From positions 1-20,584 of the IMG/VR virus record IMGVR_UViG_3300025395_000048: 20,584 bases of DNA, one strand, 5' to 3'. Origin of the DNA: a virus. Below are positions 13,982 through 20,584 of this stretch, piece after piece (position 1 is the first letter of the stretch; every line of letters begins with the position of its first letter). The position numbers and the translations under genes are program-made. The notes below the pieces were generated by a model that saw only the letters and a program-made list of their open reading frames with translations, ran no database searches and was not told the DNA's origin.

Positions 13982-14656
13982 ATGGGATTAAAATTCATAG
14001 TAGAAGACGTTCACGAAGATATTGACTTCTTAGTAGAAGAACAAAATAAAACTGGTGAGAGAAAAACTTTCATAACTGGTCCTTTCATGATGGCTGGTAG
14101 TCCAAATGGTAATGGACGTATTTACAACATTGATGAAATGGTTAGTGAAGTGGATCGATATACAAAAGAAATGATTTCATCTCGCAGAGCAATTGGAGAA
14201 ATGAATCATCCACAAAGCACAGAAGTAAATCCAGTTAATGCATGTCACGTTGTTGTCGAGTTAAAGCGTAATGGAAACTATTTTATGGGAAAATCACAAG
14301 TATTATCCTCTCCTATGGGTAAATTACTTGAAAGTTTCATTCATGATAAAATCAAACTTGGTATTTCAACTAGAGGATTAGGGCATATTGCAGAATCAAG
14401 TGGTGGAAAAAATGTATCCAATTTCCGTTTAATTTGTTTAGACGTAGTTCATCAACCATCAGTTCAAAATGCGATGTTAGAATCAGTAATGGAAAGTAGA
14501 GAATGGGCAATACGTCCTGATGGTTCTATTATCGAATGTTCAATGGATGCATATAAAAATTTAGATAAAAATTTAAAATCTATTCCAAATAAAATGCGCG
14601 ACGAATATTTAAAAGAACAACTTTTAAAATTCATCAATGCAATTAAAGCAGCATAA
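13982..14656 (+). CDS. 21: gp21-like prohead core protease (224 aa)
   Basis: A serine protease that matures the prohead by cutting scaffold and capsid precursors. The herpesvirus-protease-like catalytic residues are visible as in T4 gp21: the His in GEMNHP (His76) and the Ser in GISTRGLG (Ser129). N-terminal features TGPFMMAGSPNGNGRIY and PVNACHVVVELKRNGNYFMG match the family core. In T4 the enzyme cuts after Glu in (L/I)xE sites and destroys itself; possible sites here occur in the gp22-like, gp23-like and CCA proteins. It heads the head-assembly run of genes, each behind its own late-like box. Confidence 0.93.
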   Translation: MGLKFIVEDVHEDIDFLVEEQNKTGERKTFITGPFMMAGSPNGNGRIYNIDEMVSEVDRYTKEMISSRRAIGEMNHPQSTEVNPVNACHVVVELKRNGNYFMGKSQVLSSPMGKLLESFIHDKIKLGISTRGLGHIAESSGGKNVSNFRLICLDVVHQPSVQNAMLESVMESREWAIRPDGSIIECSMDAYKNLDKNLKSIPNKMRDEYLKEQLLKFINAIKAA

Positions 14657-14659
14657 ATA
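14652..14659 (+). promoter_or_regulatory. T4-late-like box CATAAATA
   Basis: Spans the protease stop codon and ends 5 nt before the ATG at 14665. Confidence 0.45.
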
Positions 14660-14664
14660 ATATT

Positions 14665-14820
14665 ATGAATAACCAAGAAAAACAAGCAATACAACAATTC
14701 ATAGCACATATGTCTGTAAAAGATTATGCAAAAGCAGAGAAATCTTTACAAAATGCTGTGGAAGAAAAGCTAAAAGAAATAATTCGTAAAGAAACTGCCT
14801 CTCCAAACGAAGAAAAATAA
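14665..14820 (+). CDS. Small prohead-region protein (51 aa), possible gp67/gp68-type core component
   Basis: ATG 14665 to TAA 14818-14820. The peptide is highly charged and helical (MNNQEKQAIQQFIAHMSVKD, then AKAEKSLQNAVEEKLKEIIR). It lies between protease and scaffold, where T4-like phages carry small prohead core proteins (T4 order 20-67-68-21-22-23). No catalytic motif is seen, and the homology claim is by position and composition only. A TAAATA box at the standard spacing supports expression. Confidence 0.7.
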   Translation: MNNQEKQAIQQFIAHMSVKDYAKAEKSLQNAVEEKLKEIIRKETASPNEEK

Positions 14821-14829
14821 CACAAAAAG

Positions 14830-14837
14830 GTTAAATA
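14830..14837 (+). promoter_or_regulatory. T4-late-like box GTTAAATA
   Basis: Ends 12 nt before the ATG at 14850, the same longer spacing as at the tail fibre gene. Confidence 0.5.
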
Positions 14838-14849
14838 AATTTATACACC

Positions 14850-15989
14850 ATGAAGAATTTCAAAGAACTCTTAAAAGAACAGTTTACAGACTTAAGCGAA
14901 GATTCCTTAATTGCTATCAACGAAGCCTTTGATTCCGCAGTTGAAGAAAAGGCAAAGCTTCAAGTCGAATCTGCTATCATCACAAATGAAGAAGCACAAA
15001 CTAAAGCAATCAATGAATTAAAAGAATCTATTGATGCTGACCATACTGAAAAATTAGAAAAATTAGTAGAAGCTATCGATCAAGACCACGCTTTCAAATT
15101 CGAATCTGCAATTTCCAAACTTGACGAAAAACATGCTGGTATGTTGAAGGAAGCAATGGCAGCAATCGACGAAGATCATGCTGCAAAATTCCAACAAGCA
15201 TTAGATCGCATTGACGAAGAACATACTACAAAAATGTCAGAAGTAGTTACTGCTATTGACGCTGACCATGCAAAGAAATTTAAATTAGCATTCAATAAAT
15301 TAGACGAATCACACACCAACAAATTACAATTAGTGATCGATAAATATGAATCACTATTAAAAGAAGAAGCTGTTGCATATAAAGAAAGCATCATTGAAGA
15401 CATTGATGGTTATATGAACGTTTATTTAGAAAAATTGATCCCTAAAGATCAAATCTCGGAAGCCGTTGCAAACATCAAGGCTAAAAAAACTTTGAACCAA
15501 ATTAGAGACTTAGTTTCCATCAGTGAAGAATATATCGACACTGAAGTTAAAGAAGCACTCCAAGATGGTAAAAAAATAATTAATTCTTTGAAAAAGGAAT
15601 TGAACGAAGCACTTAAAAGCAATGTTGAAGTCAACAAGAAGTTGAACCAAACAGAAGCTGCTTATTTGCTTGAACAAAAAACAAAAAATTTAGCAGACGC
15701 TACAAAGGCGCATGTTAATAAGCTACTTAGAAATAAGTCACCCGAATTTATTCAGGAAAACTTTCAGTATGTAGTTGAGATGTTCGAAAAAGAAAGCATC
15801 GAAAAAGAAGAAGACGCAAAAGAAAAGATTATGTCAAAACGAATCAATGATTCGATAGACCGTCCTGAATTTGTGTTCGAAGCTGAAACGATAGCTACTT
15901 ATCCAACTGAGAAGGAAACCTCTCCTGTTGGGGGATATCTGAACGAGATGAAGAAAAAAGATGGGGGTAGATTAAGTTTTACTCGCTAA
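14850..15989 (+). CDS. 22: gp22-like prohead scaffold protein (379 aa)
   Basis: A long, highly charged, Glu/Lys/Ala-rich, nearly all-helical protein directly before the major capsid gene, the place and character of T4 gp22. That protein forms the prohead core and is degraded by gp21 during maturation. The opening MKNFKELLKEQFTDLSEDSL gives a possible LKE|Q cut site. Residues 61-165 are seven 15-residue repeats with a (I/L)DxxH signature; the rest is coiled-coil-like to about residue 330, with a less ordered end (SPVGGYLNEMKKKDGG). At 379 residues it is longer than T4 gp22 (about 269), consistent with repeat expansion. Confidence 0.9.
   Translation: MKNFKELLKEQFTDLSEDSLIAINEAFDSAVEEKAKLQVESAIITNEEAQTKAINELKESIDADHTEKLEKLVEAIDQDHAFKFESAISKLDEKHAGMLKEAMAAIDEDHAAKFQQALDRIDEEHTTKMSEVVTAIDADHAKKFKLAFNKLDESHTNKLQLVIDKYESLLKEEAVAYKESIIEDIDGYMNVYLEKLIPKDQISEAVANIKAKKTLNQIRDLVSISEEYIDTEVKEALQDGKKIINSLKKELNEALKSNVEVNKKLNQTEAAYLLEQKTKNLADATKAHVNKLLRNKSPEFIQENFQYVVEMFEKESIEKEEDAKEKIMSKRINDSIDRPEFVFEAETIATYPTEKETSPVGGYLNEMKKKDGGRLSFTR
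15030..15344 (+). repeat. Seven 15-residue (45-bp) repeats in the scaffold protein
   Basis: Units start IDADHTEK, IDQDHAFK, LDEKHAGM, IDEDHAAK, IDEEHTTK, IDADHAKK and LDESHTNK. Each is exactly 15 residues with an invariant His at position 5. Fifteen residues over four turns (3.75 per turn) is not the left-handed heptad pattern. Confidence 0.9.
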
Positions 15990-16041
15990 TCGCTTTATAC
16001 TCAATTTAAAGGTCGAAAAAAGGAAAAAAATACACAAAACT

Positions 16042-17496
16042 ATGGAAAATCTTCTACACATCGATAAAGTGAGAGCAGAACAACTTGTTGAAAAGTGGAG
16101 TCCAGTATTGGATTACACTTCAGACAAAGTTTCCGCTATTACCGACGATCATACAAGACTCAACACCGCTATCTTGCTTGAAAACCAAGAGAAATGGTGC
16201 TTCGAAGCGGGTAATACTAGTGGTGCAGGTGGTGTTTTCGGTTCTGGTGGCAGCAATGCAACTCAGTTCTCTAATGACACTTATGCTACTGGCGATGCTC
16301 GTTTACCTAAAGTTCTGATTCCAATGATTCGTCGTACTTTCCCCGAACTCATCACAAATGAGATCGTGGGTGTGCAGCCAATGACAGGTCCAGTCGGACT
16401 TGCCTTTGCTTTGCGCTACAAGTACGAAGCATCTCCTCTTGGTTATTCTGGTGGGTCTACCGATGGTAGCTTATCAAATAGCGTTGTAGGTGGAGCACAG
16501 AACATTAGTCAGGGAGCAGAATTAGGTTACAATTACTTGAACACCGCTTTCACTGGTACATCCAGTCAGGCGTTGACAGGTGATTCTACTTATTTCGTTA
16601 ACCCTGTCGAAGACACTGGTGTTGCACAGTTATTGAGCCAATTTGAATTAACTTCAAACATCCCTCAAATGACTGTATCTTTCGAGAAAACTGCTGTTGA
16701 AGCAGGAACTCGTAGGTTAGCTGCTCGTTGGTCTGTCGAACTCGAACAAGACTTGAAGAACATGAATGGTATTGATATCGACAGCGAGTTGACAAACGCG
16801 ATGTCCTATGAAATCCAAGCGGAAATCGACAGAGAAATGATCATGAGAATGATTCAGGTCTGTTTGAACGCTGGAGCTAACATTGGATATAGCATTTGGA
16901 ATGCTGCAAGTGCTGACGGTCGTTGGTCTGGAGAACGTGCTCGTGACTTCTACAACAGAATTGTTGTTGAAGCTAACAGAGTCGCAATCCGCAACCGCCG
17001 TGGTGCTGCAAATTTCATAATTGCAACTCCTCGTATCTGCGCTATTCTTGAAACACTACAGAATTTTTCTTGGCAGTCCGTAAATGGTAATGTTAACACA
17101 ACACCAGTCGGTATTGCTAAGGTAGGTTCTATTGGTGGTAGATTCCAAATTTATCGTGATACAAGAACAGAAGCTCAAATCAATCAGGGAACAGCACCTT
17201 ATGGTGCTCCTGGTAAGAATGCTAGTTACCACCCACAAGGTCGTGCTGCAATCGATTACGCTCTATTAGGTTATAAAGGACCTGAGTATTATGATACTGG
17301 AATCGTTTATTGTCCGTATATTCCTGTGATGGTTCAGCGCACAGTTGGACCGAATGACTTCTCTCCAAGAGTTGGTTTAATGACACGTTATGGTGTTGTT
17401 GATCATATCTTTGGTGCAAATCTATATTATCATTTGGTAATATGCCAAGGTTTGGGAACTGCATTCACACCGGGACAAACGGCAGTATACCTCTAA
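16042..17496 (+). CDS. 23: gp23-like major capsid protein precursor (484 aa)
   Basis: The HK97-fold shell protein of T4-like phages. Diagnostic segments are ILLENQEKW near residue 45, LIPMIRRTFPELITNEIVGV followed by QPMTGPVGLAFALRYKY near 90-130, GTRRLAARWSVELEQDLKNM near 225 and the IYRDTRTEAQ region. The N-terminal 55 residues probably form the delta-domain removed by the protease, with a candidate cut after Glu55 (CFE|AG); the T4 site has LTE|A. It differs from neighbours: no TAAATA box, a C-free purine-rich leader with AAGGA 17 nt upstream, and more G+C-rich codons typical of a highly expressed gene. A strong terminator follows. Confidence 0.96.
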   Translation: MENLLHIDKVRAEQLVEKWSPVLDYTSDKVSAITDDHTRLNTAILLENQEKWCFEAGNTSGAGGVFGSGGSNATQFSNDTYATGDARLPKVLIPMIRRTFPELITNEIVGVQPMTGPVGLAFALRYKYEASPLGYSGGSTDGSLSNSVVGGAQNISQGAELGYNYLNTAFTGTSSQALTGDSTYFVNPVEDTGVAQLLSQFELTSNIPQMTVSFEKTAVEAGTRRLAARWSVELEQDLKNMNGIDIDSELTNAMSYEIQAEIDREMIMRMIQVCLNAGANIGYSIWNAASADGRWSGERARDFYNRIVVEANRVAIRNRRGAANFIIATPRICAILETLQNFSWQSVNGNVNTTPVGIAKVGSIGGRFQIYRDTRTEAQINQGTAPYGAPGKNASYHPQGRAAIDYALLGYKGPEYYDTGIVYCPYIPVMVQRTVGPNDFSPRVGLMTRYGVVDHIFGANLYYHLVICQGLGTAFTPGQTAVYL

Positions 17497-17538
17497 GGTC
17501 TGCTCGAAAACGCGAACTAAGTTCACACAAAAATATTG

Positions 17539-19152
17539 CTATGGTAAAGGACACTGTAAAAGGTGTCCTTTACTTTTTGTACACATAACGAACTTATAAT
17601 TACCACAATCCCAAATTCTAGTATATCCATTCGCTATCATATTTTTATTTTCTGATAATTCGGGATTGTATATTTCTAATTTCTTTTCTTGTATAGACTT
17701 TCTGAATCCGAATCTGTATAATCTTTCCAAATATGTTTTAGTATAGTAATAATTAGGTGTTGTTACGTGTGCTAAAGTGAATCCTAATTGTTTATATAGG
17801 TTTCCTTGTGACCATCTTCTATCAGCATATGAAGTTATTGATATTGGATTATAATGAGTTTTAAAATGTGATAACAATTTTCCCGCACCACCCACAATAG
17901 AAAAATTATTAACGGAACAATATCTTATTAGTTCATATACATCTTTAGTATTATTAGAACCCAAGACTATCCGTAAATTAGAAAAAGTCATAATAGCAAC
18001 CATACGATCCTTATAAAATAGTCCTAAGTTTATTGGAGTATTTACATTTCCTTGGATATGATATTTATTCAAAAATTTGCTTTTAGTTTTATTATCTATT
18101 TCTTTTACTATACATTTTCTTGCATATATTCTTCTATTAACTTTTCCTAATATATGTTTAATTCTACTGAATACTATTTGTTCTTTTGATATTAATTCAT
18201 CTTCGAATATTTGTAATAGTTGAATTCCTTGAGATTCCGCATTTTTAGTCTTTTTAATATGGTAATTTTTATCAGGTATACATTTCTCACTATGCCAATA
18301 CAATCCATTAATTTCTATACCAATTGATTTGTCTGGTATATAAAAATCTATCTCCTGTCCTGTTGTTAATATTTTTCGTGTTCTATATTCATAAGAAACG
18401 CCTAAACTTTCTAAGAAACGTTTCATTTTTATTTCGCTTTTAGTTCCTTTGGGTGAGCAATACGGACAATATAGTGGGTAATTATTGTTTAACCATCTTT
18501 GAAAATGTTTACTACAGTGCTTACATTCCCAATTGTAAAGAATGTCATATGATCCCGCTCCTTTATATTCTTCTCTAGTAAAAAGTGGAATTAGATCAGG
18601 ATATTTCTCGTTCAAAGAATTATAATGTTTATCCAATGATGTTTTAGACAATGCTGCACCATTACTATTCCGTTTTATGTCTCCTGATTTTATTCTGTTT
18701 TTATATTCTTCGGTTTTTGTATAATTATCAACACCATATTTTTGTATGTTGGTATTTCTGATCTTATCTTTTCCATATTCACTAGATAAAACATTACCAG
18801 TTCCATATTTTATTATGTTTGTTTTTCTTTTAACATCTTGTATTGTATCCATGTCTTTAAATCTGCATGAATTTGAACAATATATAGGATATCCATTATT
18901 AGCATTAAAAACAACTGGCGAATTGCATATTCTACATAGTGGTATTGATGTAATGTCATTTATAAAGCAGTATACTCTTCGTGAAAATGGTGTAGTATTA
19001 GAATCCAAGAACAAAGTAGCCTGTAATATTTCTTTATATGATAATTCTCCAAAATTATCAATAAACAATTTCGGTTTCATGAATCTCGTAGAACCTTTAT
19101 ATTTCGTTTCTAAGAAATTCTGTATATTATGTTTTAAATCTTGGAATATCAT
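17539..19152 (-). CDS. Homing-endonuclease-like protein: zinc fingers, Vsr/PD-(D/E)XK-like nuclease, GNAT-like C-terminus (537 aa)
   Basis: The order is: a Cys4 site (Cys73, 76, 92, 96), short repeats of the type KYGTGNVLSS and QKYGVDNYTK (about 116-146) probably binding DNA, a second Cys4 site (Cys210, 213, 229, 232), then a nuclease core EIDFYIPDKSIGIEINGLYW with following HSE (Glu280, His287) and IFEDE (315-319). This resembles the EDxHD/Vsr-like phage homing endonucleases such as I-Bth0305I. Residues about 366-460 carry INLGLFYKDRMVAIMTFS, IVGGAGKLLSHF and GNLYKQLGF, which look like acyltransferase (GNAT) motifs. The start ATG overlaps the stop of the upstream paralogue by ATGA. The last 13 residues run through the capsid-gene terminator. 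Confidence 0.8.
   Translation of the reverse strand: MIFQDLKHNIQNFLETKYKGSTRFMKPKLFIDNFGELSYKEILQATLFLDSNTTPFSRRVYCFINDITSIPLCRICNSPVVFNANNGYPIYCSNSCRFKDMDTIQDVKRKTNIIKYGTGNVLSSEYGKDKIRNTNIQKYGVDNYTKTEEYKNRIKSGDIKRNSNGAALSKTSLDKHYNSLNEKYPDLIPLFTREEYKGAGSYDILYNWECKHCSKHFQRWLNNNYPLYCPYCSPKGTKSEIKMKRFLESLGVSYEYRTRKILTTGQEIDFYIPDKSIGIEINGLYWHSEKCIPDKNYHIKKTKNAESQGIQLLQIFEDELISKEQIVFSRIKHILGKVNRRIYARKCIVKEIDNKTKSKFLNKYHIQGNVNTPINLGLFYKDRMVAIMTFSNLRIVLGSNNTKDVYELIRYCSVNNFSIVGGAGKLLSHFKTHYNPISITSYADRRWSQGNLYKQLGFTLAHVTTPNYYYTKTYLERLYRFGFRKSIQEKKLEIYNPELSENKNMIANGYTRIWDCGNYKFVMCTKSKGHLLQCPLP
17544..17578 (+). terminator. Strong rho-independent terminator after the capsid gene
   Basis: GTAAAGGACAC (17544-17554) pairs perfectly with GTGTCCTTTAC (17563-17573) across an 8-nt loop and is followed by five T. 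The hairpin lies inside the last codons of the convergent endonuclease gene. Confidence 0.9.
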
Positions 19153-20584
19153 TGGTTATAAGTTTTTATGAATTTATAATGTCCACAGTCCCATATTCTA
19201 GTATATCCATTTAGAATCATATTTTCATTTTCAGTCAAGTCATGATTATATGTAACTAGTTTATCTTTTAATAAATGTTTTTGGAATCCGAATCTATGTT
19301 TTCTGGTATCATTAATGACATACCAGTAATTGGGAACGGTTATACCTTTCAATTCAAAATTAAGAGATTTATAAAGATTCCCAATTGACCATCTTCTATC
19401 CGCGTAAGAAATAAGTTTGGATGGTGTATATGTCTTTTCAAAATACGAAAGCAATTTTCCTGCTCCTCCGATAACAGTAAAATTAAAAATTGTACAATAT
19501 CTAGCAAGTTCACATTCTCCAATTTTTTGGTTTTTATATCCTAATGCTTGTCGAGTTGCGGAGAATGTCATTACAGAAACTAAATGGCTCTTATAATACA
19601 ATCCCAATGAAACTTTACTTTTGTCGTTTCCTTGTATGTGATATTTCCTCAAGAATTTACTTTTAGTTTCCGTATCTATTTCTTTGACTTCGCATTTTCT
19701 CGCATATATTTTTCTTGATGTTTGTTTAAAGATATGTTTTAGTCTTGATTTACATATTTTATTTTTTTCTTTCCATTCATCTTCAAAAATATGAATTAAT
19801 TGTATACCTAAATCTTCGCAAAGTTTTGTTTTTTGTGAATGATACCATTTAGTTTTTCCCATTTTATCTGAATGATAATATAATCCATCCAATTCTATTG
19901 CTACTGACAATTCAGGAATGTATACATCTAATTCCATAGGTGATATTACATCTCTTGTTTGTTCGATTATTTTAAAACCAAAAGTCTTACAATAGTCTAT
20001 CAATTCTTTTTCTATAATTGATTGTCCACCACTTTCTATTTTTGGGTGGCATGTAAAGCACCTTGGTATTTTTCCATCATCAAGATTACTTTTTGTTATA
20101 TTTCCGCATGATATACATTCAAAATCATATATAGCATTAACACCTTTATAATCATCCTTCGTGAATAACAACTTAAAATTCTCCAATCTTGTATTGTTTG
20201 TTAATTTATTGAAAAAATTCTGTAAAAATTTTTCTGTTCTTTCTTTTACTAGATGTTTTTGATTTTCTTTATGCCATTTTTGTATTTTTTCTTGAACTTC
20301 TGGAATTTTAGAAGGATTATCCACTCCATATTTCTCGATCCATATGGGTTCCATAAAGGTTCTATCAAATGGCGAAGTAACTCCTATAGATTTTAAAGTG
20401 GTTTCTTTCTTTTTATCTTTAACTTCTTGTATTTTAGAAACATTATCCACTCCATACTTTTTTTGTATAGCGTCCTTTTTTATTTGTTTTACTACATCTG
20501 ATCTATTCGAATGCCCCTGTAGAAATTTAGTTTTCCAAGGTGTTTTTATGGGATTTTCGCAACCACAAAGGCATAATATAGGGG
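19149..20584 (-). CDS. Paralogous homing-endonuclease-like protein, N-terminus cut by right window edge
   Basis: The frame stays open from the stop at 19149-19151 to the right edge, so the gene begins outside the window; a GTG near 20450 lies inside a KKYGVDNVSKIQEV repeat and is not the start. Residues near the edge read CLCGCENPIKTPWKTKFLQG, a zinc-finger-like opening. Next come KYGVDNPSKIPEV repeats, a Cys4 site (CISC...CFTC), a nuclease core ELDVYIPELSVAIELDGLYY with following HSD, IFEDEW, and the same GNAT-like C-terminal part (IGGAGKLLSYF, GNLYKSLNF). It is clearly paralogous to the 17539 gene over its last 300 residues, but lacks the first-domain detail needed to compare full architecture. 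The ATGA overlap implies one transcript. Confidence 0.8.
   Translation of the reverse strand, partial: PILCLCGCENPIKTPWKTKFLQGHSNRSDVVKQIKKDAIQKKYGVDNVSKIQEVKDKKKETTLKSIGVTSPFDRTFMEPIWIEKYGVDNPSKIPEVQEKIQKWHKENQKHLVKERTEKFLQNFFNKLTNNTRLENFKLLFTKDDYKGVNAIYDFECISCGNITKSNLDDGKIPRCFTCHPKIESGGQSIIEKELIDYCKTFGFKIIEQTRDVISPMELDVYIPELSVAIELDGLYYHSDKMGKTKWYHSQKTKLCEDLGIQLIHIFEDEWKEKNKICKSRLKHIFKQTSRKIYARKCEVKEIDTETKSKFLRKYHIQGNDKSKVSLGLYYKSHLVSVMTFSATRQALGYKNQKIGECELARYCTIFNFTVIGGAGKLLSYFEKTYTPSKLISYADRRWSIGNLYKSLNFELKGITVPNYWYVINDTRKHRFGFQKHLLKDKLVTYNHDLTENENMILNGYTRIWDCGHYKFIKTYNQ

Noticed and set aside
15996-16001. TATACT as the capsid gene -10 box
   Set aside because: No credible -35 box at the right distance, so it is noted only in the finding and not called as a promoter.
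20448-20450. GTG as start of the right-edge endonuclease
   Set aside because: The frame stays open to the window edge and the GTG is inside a YGVDN repeat, so the gene is simply truncated.
1-20584. tRNA genes to accompany the CCA enzyme
   Set aside because: No cloverleaf or T-arm signature (GGTTCGAATCC-like) was seen on either strand by eye.

Overview
The window is part of the genome of a T4-like myovirus (tailed phage). Five genes can be tied to T4 proteins by sequence: a gp15-type tail-sheath terminator, the gp20 portal, the gp21 prohead protease, a gp22-type scaffold and the gp23 major capsid protein. The DNA is strongly A+T-rich and densely packed, with no tRNA, insertion sequence or CRISPR. 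The host cannot be told from the sequence.

Layout. 1-205 is the tail of a gene cut by the left edge. 295-2744 is mostly minus-strand small genes: an unknown, a metallophosphoesterase, a zinc-ribbon gene broken by an amber codon, a conserved phage unknown, and a two-TM protein with a peptidoglycan-binding tail (holin-like). One plus-strand HNH gene sits among them. 2794-10079 (plus) holds a CCA-adding tRNA nucleotidyltransferase with a capsid-targeting-like N-terminus, then gp15 with an adhesin-like extension, a free-standing copy of that extension, a 1087-residue repetitive tail fibre, a decayed or frameshifted small ORF, and two small structural-type proteins. 10133-13356 holds the portal, interrupted by a 153-residue mini-intein, and a gp13-like neck protein. 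13365-13874 (minus) is a lipoprotein with a 3D (double-psi beta-barrel) domain. 13982-17496 is the prohead cassette: gp21, a 51-residue protein, gp22 and gp23, closed by a strong terminator. From 17539 to the right edge (minus) lie two paralogous endonuclease-like genes, the outer one cut by the window edge.

How it works together. Portal, scaffold, protease and capsid protein build and mature the head. The neck protein and gp15 join head to tail, and the fibre genes recognise the host. The holin-like protein and the 3D lipoprotein are probable lysis or envelope genes. The CCA enzyme may be carried in the capsid. The intein and the two endonucleases are selfish passengers.

Most striking pattern. 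Nearly every gene start lies a fixed short distance after a promoter-like box. Twelve starts (eleven plus-strand, one minus-strand) follow a T4-late-like (N)NTAAATA box. Three minus-strand starts follow a TTGACA-like/TATAAT-like pair with 16-bp spacing. In many cases the expected transcription start falls on or within a base or so of the start codon, and Shine-Dalgarno sequences are almost absent. This suggests leaderless or nearly leaderless mRNAs across two promoter classes.
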